Under the pieces are notes generated by a model. That model saw only the letters and a list, made by a program, of their open reading frames with translations. It was not told where the DNA came from and made no database searches. The position numbers were made by a program, and so were the translations under genes. From contig UZAN01039860.1 of NCBI GenBank assembly GCA_900618425.1, forward strand, positions 1-64,000: 64,000 bases of DNA, read 5' to 3'. Position 1 is the stretch's first letter; every line of letters begins with the position of its first letter. This document shows positions 1 to 13,163 of this stretch, one piece after another. The DNA is from Echinostoma caproni (Eukaryota; Platyhelminthes; Trematoda; Plagiorchiida; Echinostomatidae).

Positions 1-3000
1 ATTATCATACTCTGGAAAACGATGTTTTATCATGATGACCGCTGCGCACAGTAAGGTTGAATTGAATCTTGTGAGAAGTCATTTGACACACCAATAACGA
101 TTGCACATGTGTGTCAGCTCATTCAAAAAACTGTTACTCAAACACCAACAAGGGGTCGTCCAAATCGAATACAGAGTCCTCCATCATCGTGAAGTTCGAA
201 CAGAACTCGAAAGATATGATAGCAGAACGTTTCACTCCTAATTCCCTTTTGAAAACGACTGCTTTCAATAATGTTTCAGTTATGTATGGAAGCAGTCAAC
301 GGGAAGCTTTTCTAAACTATTTAATACTTCAGCCACGCAGTATTACTTGTCTGTTCATGGAACTTAGTGGTGACTGTGGTTGGTCACCAAACTCATGTTT
401 AGTTGATTGTGGTTGGGTGTTCAAGTGTTACGGTTTTACGTAATATCCAATCATTCCCGATTATCCCCTTGGATGTCCAGATGATGCCCCGTAAGAGATC
501 GAAAAGGCAGAGGAAATACTCTCAACTCTAGCATCGGCTACGATTTCGTTTTAGTTTGCCTGTTTAGTAACAGCGCAAAGAGATTGGAGGATGTCAGTGA
601 GAACCCAAGGTGGTCATTTCGTGTACTGGAAATTTTCAGTGATTCTTGATACGTAAACATCATATGATTCGTGTTGTTTTCCTTGCGGAGAACTGCAACA
701 TTATTCTTCGTCAAAGTCTTACAACTTGAAAAGTGAGAAGATTATTTATCAATGTATCTCGTTGTTGTACCTATGTTTCTGCAAACGAAACTTTGCAGAT
801 CAGATCATGTGCTGTTTGTATCTGGTAGATTTCATAAAAATACTTCAGCTCAACATTCGCATAATTTCATTATTTACACGGAAAACGCTTCATAGAATAA
901 ATAGATTGTTATTTTCTTTTCCTAATTATAATGTTTTCTGGAAATCCTCCCATCATGCAATATCGAGTCAGTCAAAGTGAGCGTTGAGCTGTCGTGCGGA
1001 ATCAGTGAAAGCAAAGTTTTTAAGACAACAAACATTGTTTTCCAGATACAAATTATTGAACGGAAGCAAAAATATAATTTATTTGCCGAGAAAAATGTCA
1101 GCGCTATCGTATAAGAGATCTGAACCTGCTCTGTTCCACCCAAAGTTTTCACCATTATCGTTTGAACGGTCACCGGTTTCTGAGTGCGACTTTGTGGGAT
1201 TAACTGATCCAAGTTTAAGAGCTCAGGTTCCCAGTCTTCATAACCGAGAATTTGTTGCCCACAACTAGAAAATTCTCACTTACTACTGTTCGTCGCACCA
1301 ATTTGGTTAGATGAGTACATTTAGGCTACACCGACGACAGTCTTTTCATATTCGCATCGCCCACCGAACTAATAACGGAGGCATATAGAATCCATGATTT
1401 AGCAAGTAAGCTGTCTGCTCTGACAGATTTCCTATAGAATTCACCGTGATCTCTGCGTATCCAAATAATTCTCGTTGGCAGATAAAGATATTCTGCACCA
1501 ATGGACGTGTAAACAAATTATAACCACTGCTGTTTCGTTTGACAGAGTCATTGTGGCACATTTTAGCTATGCGGGAGAAGGTTGTAAGTGAATGCTAGTA
1601 GTTGAGTTCTGTTCATTTTTTTATTACGCGCTTTCGTGTGATGAACAGCAGACGAAGCGAAACCCATAATCATGAGGACCTGCCGTTCAGTGATGGAAAC
1701 CGGTGACCTAATCTCCGGGACTTGGAGTGGTGAACCACATAAGGCCCCTCTGGTCAGGCGTGGTATTGAACCGGACGACAGCAAAGCCGCCAAATTTGCA
1801 GGCATCCTTCTTCAATGGGCATGATTATTAGCGTACCTTTTTTTATAGTATCCAAATTGTGAATGGAATTGGAAAACCTGTGTACTTGCTTTGAAAACGA
1901 CTCAATGACGACTAAATGACGCGCATTTCTCTATTGCAACCTGAAAAAGTAGATCAGTTGATAAACGAAAATAGGTTTTACTTTGAGCATTCAGTTTCAT
2001 GATAAAGAGACCCGTAAGCCGAGTACTATCCTCACGTCTGTATTCTTAACAGTGAAACTCATATGCGAAATGCAGGCGCAATCAGGCAGCAGTTATCAAA
2101 ATGGTTCGATGCAGTACTTTGATCCTGAATTAGTGCATATGAATCTTATCAGCACCGTCTAGTAAGTTGTCTGTCACAGCCAATTTTTGACCGATTCCTT
2201 ACCTTATTCACGAAATTGTGTGAATTTATGTAACCAACAAATGAACTCATTGCGATCACTATCACTCTGCAATGCTGACAGTCCTTTATTCCGCATTGCG
2301 TTTATGAGTTATTACCGTTACAATTCGTGTGCCTCATGCCTTTTCTTATCCACAAGTTGTAAGTATTTGCGGGGAGTTGCTTATAATCCTTTAAGAGAGG
2401 CTGCATTATTCGGTTCGTTATTCCTAAATAAATTTTCTCTGTATACAGCGCACCTCGTCCGTTTATTATTTCAAGAAATGTGAGGCTTTGGTTGCACTAT
2501 TTCTTTAAATATCCGTTTGATTTGCCAAGTGTTCTAATGGAAAGTCAATTGTGCGCAGCGCATGTTTAAGCTTTAAGCGAATATGCAAGACTAAACTAAA
2601 ATTTAGCTGGTTACATACATATATTTCATGATAAGTAAGTAGTACGTGAATGACTGGACAAAATTTCTCTGGAGACACACGACCAGTTTCGCGGTTCTTG
2701 CCGCTCGTCAGGCATGCGCATCGATAGTCTTTCGTCAGTTAATTCGTAAACTTATACTCAGGAAGTGTACTTTCCTCAGAATAATCTTGTTTCAACACCA
2801 AATGACTTTTGGATAGACAGGTCTTTTAGAGCCAGTCCATTGAAGAATCAATACTGTGATTCGATGTTTTTAGGTGTTTTTAGATGTTATATATATACAT
2901 ATGTATGTATAAGCCAACGACATTCCTGTGCTTTAAATTGTGACTTTTCGTTACCACAGTATGTACCTTCCTTTTCATAGAGCGCTTTATCTGTTTCTCT

Positions 3001-5850
3001 GAATTCCCGTTCCATCCTATTCACTCATCAACTCATCCCATTTTCGTTACTGCACTTTTGCTTATCTCGGTTACTGATCCATGACCCACAAGTCTGAAAT
3101 TAGACGTCATATTAGACGAGTTGACTTTAGTTTGCTCATTTTGATGAATCAGCTGTGAAATTTGGAGTATCACAAAAATGTTTCCTGAAAAGATGTTTTG
3201 TTTTACTTACAAAAATCAAGAAAGACTTGTCTTTCAATATGATTATCATACACTGAAATAAAAATTTCCATCGAGAAAAAATATAATAAATATCGCAATT
3301 TGCAGATAATATAAGAGTGCTTCAATCACATGATTTGTTTCCTGTGCTTTGTGAGAATTAAACAAAATTCGCTGGTGCCCAAATAGCAAGATAACTTCAA
3401 CTGGATTGTCTTTAGTCTGTATGCCAAATGTCACAAACCCATGAATAGAGCTTCAGTTGCACGTCGCAGATAATGAAGGTGTAGTATTCATGGAATACGC
3501 AATTAGATTTTGAATACCTTAGAGAAATTCCGCTGTTGTGGAGTCTGTGTAAGCGACTGAGTCATGTTCCCTATAAACCAGCGCTGGTCGTGTGTTCACA
3601 ACATACTAGAGTTAGCTGAATTAGGGTTTGTGTGTGTGTGTGCCAGTGTCTTTGTATAAGACCGCCCACACAACTTATAGAGTAGCTGGAGAATGTATAA
3701 AAACATTAGGCCTGTTTGAAGGTAAATCGGTGGCCATCGTTGACAGATGATAGCTCAACCTGTGGTCCGGTTACCTGAAGCGTCAGATATGCCATCAGTG
3801 CTTCCAATACCAGCGGTACTGTGAAGAACTGAGCTCTTTGTCCAGTGGAGTTAGGCGCGTTTTTTGTCGTGTGGGTGGCTGGATAGTACGGACTCGAGGC
3901 TACGGAAGCCATTCCAACCCGCTCGTAGATTTTATCAATACTACGGAGTATGCAAAGAACAGGTGTAATTGAATTTGCAGGTGTACGTTCGAACGAACAG
4001 AGGACAAGGCCAGGTAAGGAAGGAATACAAAGAGCTTTATCCGAAGAAATCTGTCAAGGGTAAAAAGCGCATTGATAAAAAATGACATCACACATCAACA
4101 CTTCAAAAGGTACATTTTTTGTCAGAATGATGAATATTTATGGTCCACCTTTTCGCGACACGCTGAATACAACGGAGAAAACCTCTTCTCTGGTTTACCC
4201 CGGTTTCTATCTTCCCATAAGGCTTCGGTGCCTTTCCAAGTATCAAGAAAAAAAATTCATATTACGATGGACAAAAGAAACAGAAGCTGGAGTGAAAAGC
4301 ATACTTTCATACAGGTTTCATGTAAAATTGAGGTGTCGTAGTAGTGTTTACCTCCTGAAATTTCGGATGATTTGGAAAGAGGTAAAGCGTAGGTTATTAT
4401 CATAATTTGTTGATAGATCTACGCTGGAAAGATGAATTCATGTTGCGGGACGCATGATCCATTGAATCGTGGGTAAAACAAGACTACTTTAATCACTTAA
4501 AGTAAAAGGTACAGTTCGAACAGAACGAATTGAGTTATTGCTTTTGGGGAAATTTTGGTTTGGACACGTTTGTTTCTTGCAAACACAATAATTATTATCG
4601 TTAAACTTTAAACTCACAGGTTACCGCAAGAAAAAAGAAAAGTATCGAGAATAGTTGACAGAAAAATCACTTTTCACTGAAGGTTTGTCTTCGTATTGTA
4701 TGTATGAATTTATTGTAATTAATTGGACAGGCAACTCTGACTGCATTCCACACTTCTATTCATCACCCTAGCCCAAAGAGTATCTCAAAATTCAAAATAA
4801 ACCAGGTAAGGCGGTAAAAAATTCACTGCCTACTCTTCGCAATTCTCTGGAGAATGTCACGTTCAACTCTGACCTTTATAAATCGCTTGAACTTCGCTAA
4901 TACGTGTAAGGCGATATCATAGTCTTGGACGAGGATGTGAAGTGTACTTTTTGAGACCAATCCCACAACGGGATAAAGTTTGATCAGAAGTGTGGTACTC
5001 CCTGAATTGTGTAAACAACCAACGAAAGCTGAAAACTAATCGAATGCAAAACTTACGGTGAGTAATACACACTGAATTGTGATTTCGATGTGACATCTAA
5101 TGACAAAACGATGCAACGCATATGAGGTGAACTGAATCTAGAAACGTAAGAGATGACAAATATCAGAAAAAAACTTCAAAACGAATATATTTCAACATGA
5201 GTGGTAACCAACAGGTCTTAAATACACTTTTGGATGTTGAAAACCATCGCGCAGATCACCTCTAGCCGTCAATCATCCCTCTTGTACACGCACAATTAGC
5301 TGGTTTCAGTCGTGTGTCATACAAAAAAGAGACTACAGAACACTGAAAGACTCAGAGGGTTCACTTCGGACAAAAATGTTCTGAACAACGAGAGCACCTG
5401 CTGCTAAAAGCAATACCTTTTATAGTGAAAATATGAACAGTAAATTAATTACTTCGTTTTTCCCAATACCTGAACAATCCGTCTTCAGGCGAGCAGTGAA
5501 AGCTAAGCAGGAGTAACCAAAGGAGGCACAGATCAGGTAATTTTAGGTGATTTTGGTGAGACACGAGCCCATGAACTAGCGGACCATCGCAACTACCCCG
5601 ATAAAAAAACTTGCCCATCTTGCGGTTTAAAATTCACAAAGATTGTGTTACGCTTCAGAACAGGTGAATTATCCATCATTGATGAAAAGTTTATTTTACA
5701 CAGAAACATCTGAGGCGTTGAGTTATTTCCATCGATTCATATACTTTACGTTAGAAGCGTTTCAATGACCGTCGGGATGAAGATGTTTATTCCAGAGAAA
5801 ACTGATTTAAGCAGTGAGAACTCTGATAAGATTTCTTGTCATTATCATAC
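1..5850. other. No supportable gene
   Basis: Only short open frames of at most about 110 residues occur on either strand, none with a motif I recognise and none with convincing paired splice sites. A short GT run lies at 3628-3642. The stretch at about 1660-1805 reads as an old repeat-like piece rich in short GGTT/CCGG words, but I could not match it to another segment of the window well enough to name it. I see nothing else. Confidence 0.5.
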
Positions 5851-5854
5851 GTGC

Positions 5855-6040
5855 AATAAAAGTGTCATGACCACACAATAGGTTGAATTCAACTAGTTCG
5901 TGGTAATCTCATCAGCTGTGTACATGCATACCACGAAATGGTTGAATTCAACGCATTCTATGATCATGATGCTTCTTCTTGCTCTCATGCAAATGGTAAT
6001 TTCAACCCGTTGCGTGAGATTTCTCAGCATTCAAATATGA
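5855..6040. repeat. Degenerate tandem repeat, about 57-base period
   Basis: Three imperfect units follow one another. The first two contain the same perfect 12-base palindrome GTTGAATTCAAC, at 5882-5893 and 5941-5952. The third has the decayed form GGTAATTTCAACC at 5995-6007. The bases just before each palindrome also agree: CAT-ACCAC-AAT-GG precedes units 1 and 2, and CATGCAAAT precedes unit 3. The unit length is therefore 55-59 bases. No coding potential is visible. It may be a relic of a satellite or simply a local duplication. Confidence 0.6.
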
Positions 6041-9000
6041 TAAGGTAATTGTTATTCGTAACTGTACTTATGGTATCTGTTATGTGTATACATGATTGTT
6101 TTTATTCGAATCAGGCCAAACAAGGTTCAAAGTTCAATCTCAACTAAGCGGTCAAAGTGATTTTAGCAGGACCATCCAATTCTTTGTTATTCCCCTAGTT
6201 CACTCCCTCCAGTTGCCCGGTGTGATTTGGCAGATCAGTCCGAGAATTTCTTTAAGTAAATCGCGTCTTTGTGAATATGCGAACTGAAAGGCAGGTTCTG
6301 ACATGCAGGTGGAACCACAGTGCCCGGAAAAAGTTTACAATTTGGTTACATTACTAACGAGAGTGCAACAAACCTAGTTTGCACGGTTTAGACGAAAGCG
6401 AATTCCACTGCATCTGAATCTGTACAGTGCGGCAGACAACTGCAGCTTATATCTTTGGATATCCTCTTGATAGAGAGTGGTATTCTTGATTTTCAAAAGA
6501 ATTTCACCGTAATTGTTGATACCAGTCAGCATCACATGAATAAATTCCACATATTCGTTGACTCAGAGGAAAACGTTTTGCACATCATGTTTGCGTACAC
6601 ATTGTTTTACATATCTTTGACTTTATTCATGGAATCCGTCACTTATTCCCTTTGGCTTGATAATACGAACGGTAACAAATTACCGTTGTATGCTACATTC
6701 TAGCATCCTGTATTAGAAGCAGTAACGAGAACAAACTGAAAAGCCTGCCTATATTTATATGCAATTCTTATATTACGTGACAGTATCAAGAATGTTCAGA
6801 CAATACAGTCTATTTACCAACGCTCGCTAAATTTCTGGAACTAGAAAAACCATCAGCTTATTTTTAATATCCTAATAAAATTAGCCATCGAACAAAAATA
6901 TAATCAGCCGCATAGTTATAGTGCACAAAGCCAAACGAAGTTCATGTATTCCGCTTCCGGACGCCTGGAATAAATAGAAGCAAACAACAAACTTACAATT
7001 TCATTTAATCAATCAATACACCACGGCACAGCATGACCTGGCAGTGCTCTGAGAACGGATCTTGAATCAGGTAGAACTTTCTGAAGTACGAGACAGATCG
7101 GTTTTGGTTTATGTCCTTCTCGTCGGAGAGCATTCACAGTCACCGCAATCATCCACAGTCTGCATCGGTCTAGCTTGTTCGTGCTGGGTCATGCTATCAT
7201 TCAGACATAAAACTGCTCAAAAAAAATTATTTACGCATTTGAGTACATTTAAAGTGCACAGTGGACTTTGGAGAAGGTTGACATTACTTCAGTCGGCCAC
7301 CAAATTTAGAAGTCACATCGAACTCCGCAACAGCTGTACCGTTCTTGGATGAGACTTTCCTCAGCTAACTTTAATCCGCTTGAAGTTGTATTTGGAAGAA
7401 ACCCTAGATCCGACTTATGGAAGTGAACTGAACATAGTGTATCAGTAGCAGAGGCCACAAATAACGCAGAATTTATAAATCCTGATATAAAATATGGAAA
7501 AGTTCAAAAGTCCTTGTTACTTTCGTTTGTTTTATTCCTTCAATGATATCATCGGTAGAATAAAATAATATAATTTGTTTAGATTTCATTATTCAACTTG
7601 TAAGATAAGTTAAAAGACGAGGAGATTTTGGAAATAAAAAGCTGAAAGCTTTTTAAAACCCTTGGTATGCGGATGTTATTTACCAGTTTGAAATAGGTTT
7701 TCACTTTCCTATATTGACGAGACAAAACTGGCTGATCAATCACTAGTTTCTTTCTTGGTGTTGAAATAATCTGAAGAGAAATCCTTTCATTTAAGTTCAG
7801 TGACTGCTTTTGCAGCAAGACTTCCGACTGACCAAACAAAAACTGGCCCAAATGAACCAAAGACATTCTGTATGGCAGATTACCACGACAGATATCCTTC
7901 CCGCCTACACAACTAAATACCATTTGAAATTTCCTTAGTTTGGTTGTGGATATTTCAAATCCAATGAAATGTGGACAAATCAGTGTTCACAGTCTGGTAA
8001 ACATGCCGCAAGGAAAATTCAGTAACTACTGATTTTACGAACAGAATTTAACTAGTGGTCAATTCATTTGTCTATTCAAAGTTCTTGGTCAAAACTAAAA
8101 TAGTTTCAGTAAATGCATTTGAAGAAGTAAAACGATGCAATTAGTTCTCTGATTCCAGTGTTGACCTCCAGTTTCACCCGTAGGGTGTTTCTCTCTGCCA
8201 AGAATGCAACACGACTGACGTCTGATATGCATTGAATCACAGTGGGTTCAAATGTACCAGTGAAATATGCCCGGTGTTTTACAACATCTGCTGCTGTTGT
8301 GATTCACTTTATCTTTGAAAACACGGAGGTTCTGAAAATCAAAGACTAATTTAGACTAATTTACGTTACACTGATTTTGCTGGGACGGTGAGCATCATTG
8401 TTCTGCTAATCTGTTCAACTATTTAAGACCATCTATATTAGTCTGTGCATGAACTGTCAACATTCGGGAATACGTTTACGATTATTCTGCACTGTTGCAT
8501 TGCATCAATCAACCGAACCATATTTTATATATAGAATGGAAAAATCTTCAGACTAACTTCGCATTATCATCAACAGAAAGAAGCATGGCAACATATCTCA
8601 ATGGAGGATGGAGACCTGTTCTAATTTTTCCGTTGGTAAATAACATTAGGGAGTGTAGGAAATAGGACTTTTACCGAGAGCTGGCATTTCACCTAAGTTT
8701 TAATGAACCGTGAAATCCGGATAAAACGGAATCTGAAGAATTTGAAAACAACGGTGTAGAAAACAAGCATGATACGATAAAATGAGCCATATACATATAC
8801 ATATATATATATTTATATAAAACCGTAAAGCTCCAGGGAGTTAAGCGAAATCCTAATAAAAATATATGCCTAAACGACTCCTTTTTCTGAGACCGAGGTT
8901 GGTGATGTTTACGATCCGACTGCGCAGCCACTTCTGTACTCACCACGAATACAACTACTTTCACCCAGTAAAAGTCCATAGGGGTCCGAAAGGAGATTTT

Positions 9001-9360
9001 ATTCTCCAGTGCATGTGGCGAAAAATAATACACAAACTGTATTCACGACTGAAGCCCTCGTCCCGTTAATCCACTCTGACTTAGCTCGATCAAATTTCCT
9101 TAGCAATGGAAACCTGCCAGCCGAAAGAATATTTAAGATGAGGTAGAAATTAGTAAAACCCTCAACTGGTCGATCCTAAAACTCGGGGCTCCTGGCAGCT
9201 GAGTTGGCAGAACACGACATAAATAGCAACGACAAAAAGACATTTTTATATGGAAATCTGGAAATTATATATTCACATGACCAGTCCTTCCTCGAGATTT
9301 TTCATTCGACTCTATCATATATACAATTTATTGTTGTAGCTTATCTGATAACTTAGGTAC
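6041..9360. other. No supportable gene; AT microsatellite
   Basis: Short open frames at 7062-7352 (+), 7579-7923 (-) and 8689-9033 (-) have no recognisable motif, and I do not call them genes. An imperfect AT-rich run made of ATATAC and ATATAT words lies at about 8790-8820. Nothing else is supportable. Confidence 0.5.
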
Positions 9361-9534
9361 TATGTGATGAATCCGTCGTGTAATTGAATCGTTATCTGAA
9401 ACGCTAGGAAGGACAGGACAGCATTTTTGAATGTGTTGAGTCTAGTCAGCGATGAGAATCCATTGACCCGAGAGGAAGTCGAACCCGGTACCTCACATAT
9501 AGAATGTGAGCATAGAACTCACTTGGCCACCTCG
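9361..9534 (-). mobile_element. tRNA-derived SINE, copy 1 (minus strand)
   Basis: Read on the minus strand, this segment opens with a tRNA-like RNA polymerase III promoter. The A box TGGCCAAGTGA is the complement of 9519-9529 and the B box GGTTCGACTTC is the complement of 9475-9485, the spacing expected for a tRNA head. A shared tail follows, with an AGCG/TTTCAG word, then ACGATTCAATTACACGACG and ATTCATCA. The same order of blocks occurs in copy 2 on the opposite strand 155 bases away. Pol III-transcribed SINEs are moved in trans by LINE machinery; that is family knowledge, and no partner LINE was identified from matching tails. Confidence 0.75.
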
Positions 9535-9689
9535 TGCAAAGCAACTATTGGCCAGAATTGTCAAAGTTTCCAAGCGAACCATAACATTGGAGTCTAGCTC
9601 TGAAATGATCGAGGTGAAATTCCCGCAGCATACTTGCAAAGATGAAATCTACTTTTCATGTATATTCAAAATGAGAAAAGGATTGATTA

Positions 9690-9872
9690 ACTACTCGCTG
9701 GCCAAGTGGGTAGCAAGGTTTCATTCTACCTGTGAGATACCGGGTTCGATCTCTAGTTGAGCCGATGGCTTCGTATTGCTGATACGACCCAACTGAGTAA
9801 AAACAGCTATCAAGTGCTTTCTAGCTTTTCAGATCACGATTCAATTACACGACGAATTCATCAGATATTTAA
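9690..9872 (+). mobile_element. tRNA-derived SINE, copy 2 (plus strand)
   Basis: The A box TGGCCAAGTGG (9699-9709) and B box GGTTCGATCTC (9743-9753) form a tRNA-like head. The body contains GATACGACCCAACTGAG and AGTGCTTTCTAGCTTTTCAG, then ACGATTCAATTACACGACG and ATTCATCAGATATTTAAATCC. Copy 1 on the opposite strand matches the head and the tail. The two copies lie head to head, so their 5' ends face each other. The head resembles a leucine- or serine-type tRNA in having a CAAGTGG A box, which is a hint only. Confidence 0.8.
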
Positions 9873-12100
9873 ATCCAATCCTACATGTTTTTCATATAAA
9901 TCTAGTACTCCATATTTGTTACCGCCCAAGGTTCTCAAAGAGTGTGGCTCCACTCTGCAACTCATTTATCCTAACTCATGAGAATGATACTTGTGGTACA
10001 GTAAAACCCCTTTCTCGTGGAGAGTGGCTTATACTACAATTAAATCTGAGGGAGCTTCTGTGAACGTTTAGGAATGATAACTCGGTTCAAACATGCAGAA
10101 TTATCAACTACTGATAACCGTTTTCCTCTCGATACACATACTCTCTTCTGAAGGGTTTAATCTTTGTAACCCAGGATTTGTCCCTCTTTGAACAATAAGA
10201 AAATAGCTGGGCATATTGAACTAGGTTGACACCTTCGGTGGCATTTACAATTCAACGCTCATCTTTGTTCTCTGTTCTTCGGGAGTCGATCAACCCGGCG
10301 AAAATTCCAGAATGTCCACGTATTGCATACATCGAGACTAGAACTATCAGTTGAGATTTATATAAGTAACTCGCATTGTCCACATATTCTTACTCAGTAT
10401 TAAACAAGTATTGCAATAAAAATGGTCTAATAGTGGTGATTGGCACCTTTTTATGTAGCGTTTTCTGCCACCGTGTGGGTAGACGATTAAACGACCACTT
10501 TCACTTAGGGGTATTGATCGCTGTGCACAACTAGACTCCAAGGGGGGGGGAGGATAGACCACTCACTGCGCAGTACACAACAAATGGATCGGTCTCGCAA
10601 AGCAGGAAATCCTCAATAATAGATGAGTACAAGTTGAATCGATGCCTAGTGTTGGACAATTTTTTATCTGCATCCGTACTAAATTGGTTGGAACCATGTC
10701 CGAATTATTCGGATTAGTGTGTTAAGGCCAGCTGAGCCGCACCCCGGGGCTAACACGCATGCGACTAAATGCATAGGGTCAAATAAGAAAAGCTGCATGA
10801 CATATTGGTGTCAACCAATCAAGTGAATTTTGAACGAAAAGCCTAACTTTTCTATTTGTTTCCAGGTTTAACAACTTAAGAACACGTAGTGAACAAAGAG
10901 ACTATGTCAAAATTGCATTATAAATGTCTTTTGGTAGATAGTGACCCGTAGAGTGAAGTATGTGAAGCTGACAATAGGCCTATTTCAACAGGCAGAGATT
11001 AAACTTCGTTTCAACACAATGGTAGAAATAAAATGCAAGACACTGACACCAATCGAATTTTCTCTGTGTTTTGAACAATTCAAACTGTTTGTCTTGCGAA
11101 CACAAAGGCACTGAAATTAAAATTGAAATACCCGGTGACAATGAGGTTCGCTCACGTTTCGGCGAGTGGTCCATATTCAAACTGTTCTAAAGTAGACGAT
11201 CAAGGATTAAATTGTTACATCAAAACTGTCCAAAAAGCAGAACCACAGAAGAAAATTGAATTCACTTTTCACTGTCTTGAGTCACGTCAACTAAATGCTC
11301 TGTTACCTTTTGGGTCGTGAAACGCATGTTGCTATTCTATTTGGGTAGTGTTTAATTTGTAAACTGATACTTTGTGTAGCAGGGCATTTTATCGGAGGAG
11401 ATTAATTGAAAAAGTAGACATTATCGATCAAATCGGCGTTTGATCGCCTTATGCATTACTCGGGTATCTATGAAGCATGGTACTTTGCTGTCGGTTATGA
11501 CTTGACACCAAGCAGCCAATTACAGCATCCTCTGAGCTTTATTTTGTGGATCATATGTTTCGCCCAGCTCATTCAAACTTGTCGTGCAGTGAAAATGTGA
11601 TATTCTTTGGCGGTGAACACAAATGGTTGCATGTTGTGCACCACCATGTTGGTCTTCTTTTCGTTATTCTCAGAAAACATAAACAATTATTTTTGTCAGC
11701 TATGGAAAACCAAAATGAAAAAAGGGATTGTGTAAGTTGTGCTCTTTGTCGTCATTCTGGTGAAATAATAATACTATTCCGTTTAACCATAGCAGTTAAA
11801 AATTACAATAAAAATAATAGAAGATCGATCACGTTCATGAGTATTAATAACTCCTCACGATAAATCCTCTGTTCTGAAAACCGAAAAGGAATGTTCACTT
11901 CATACTTTCGTGCCACAGCCAACTGGTTTTCCGATTTTCAAACCGATAAAAATGTATTTTATACGCATTTTGAACAATGTTCTTGCCCTAATAATAATTT
12001 CATTCCATCTCCCTCTCTCTGACTGTGTTCTCACTTTGTCTTAATCACTCCTCATTTTATGTCTTCCTTGACTCTCACTCAGTTCGGTGGAGCAACGTGG
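9873..12100. other. No supportable gene; G9 run and a hairpin-like word pair
   Basis: A run of nine G occurs at 10542-10550. At about 10719-10758, GTGTTAAGGCC and GGGGCTAACAC could pair as an imperfect hairpin around a GC-rich loop. The open frames at 11123-11320 and 11546-11863 have no recognisable motif. I see no splice-supported gene. Confidence 0.45.
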
Positions 12101-12430
12101 TTGAACTCGGAAATTAGCAGAAAGTGAAGCGTGCAAAAACTAACACTGACTGACTGACTGATTCTCTCGCATTCCCTACAGACTCGTCTATGTTTGCTTC
12201 CGTTTGGAAAGACACGTAGGTAGAGGCAGCTCCGTTTGGGGTTGTAAATGCACCGAACGCGAGCGCGCGCTTAGGCGAAGACACAAAGTTATGCGCGTGG
12301 ATGCAATACCCACCCACCCACGCACACAGAAAGAGAATCATTTAGGCATACACTTACACTCCTGTTTCTTCTCGCTCTCACACACGCACACATTCACACG
12401 GAAACGGTAGTGTTCGAAGGGGAGTGAAAT
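12100..12430. other. CpG- and CA/CT-rich stretch with short tandem words
   Basis: This stretch is richer in CpG than its surroundings (for example CGAACGCGAGCGCGCGC near 12254). It also holds a short GACT tandem (12147-12163), CACC/CACG words and CT/CA-rich tracts to about 12400. Such stretches can mark promoters or degenerate microsatellites. I see no convincing downstream exon before the assembly gap, so I call it only a compositional anomaly. Confidence 0.4.
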
Positions 12431-12661
12431 ACTCGTTCAGGTAGGACAGTCAAAATGGTATCAACCTGGACTTGAGCGGAAGCTGTAGAGCTCTACCATA
12501 ATGAGTCAAAAAGTTGTCTGCACTCAAACTCGCTTGTCCGATATAATTGTCAATTTCTTCACTCGTCTTGCTTCAGACTCCGCATTTTACCAATTATGTT
12601 TTGCCCACAGAAAGATTTTGTGGTACTTTAATAAAGGCACTTAAAATTTCTCTATTCAACG

Positions 12662-13163
12662 NNNNNNNNNNNNNNNNNNNNNNNNNNNNNNNNNNNNNNN
12701 NNNNNNNNNNNNNNNNNNNNNNNNNNNNNNNNNNNNNNNNNNNNNNNNNNNNNNNNNNNNNNNNNNNNNNNNNNNNNNNNNNNNNNNNNNNNNNNNNNNN
12801 NNNNNNNNNNNNNNNNNNNNNNNNNNNNNNNNNNNNNNNNNNNNNNNNNNNNNNNNNNNNNNNNNNNNNNNNNNNNNNNNNNNNNNNNNNNNNNNNNNNN
12901 NNNNNNNNNNNNNNNNNNNNNNNNNNNNNNNNNNNNNNNNNNNNNNNNNNNNNNNNNNNNNNNNNNNNNNNNNNNNNNNNNNNNNNNNNNNNNNNNNNNN
13001 NNNNNNNNNNNNNNNNNNNNNNNNNNNNNNNNNNNNNNNNNNNNNNNNNNNNNNNNNNNNNNNNNNNNNNNNNNNNNNNNNNNNNNNNNNNNNNNNNNNN
13101 NNNNNNNNNNNNNNNNNNNNNNNNNNNNNNNNNNNNNNNNNNNNNNNNNNNNNNNNNNNNNNN
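12662..13163. other. Assembly gap of 502 N
   Basis: The bases are unknown. Any open frame reported across this run is an artefact of reading N as open. The flanks at 12431-12661 and 13164-13520 carry no recognisable coding motif. Confidence 0.99.

Noticed and set aside
8190..8250. GGTTCAAAT word resembling a polymerase III B box
   Set aside because: No A box and no shared tail; probably chance.
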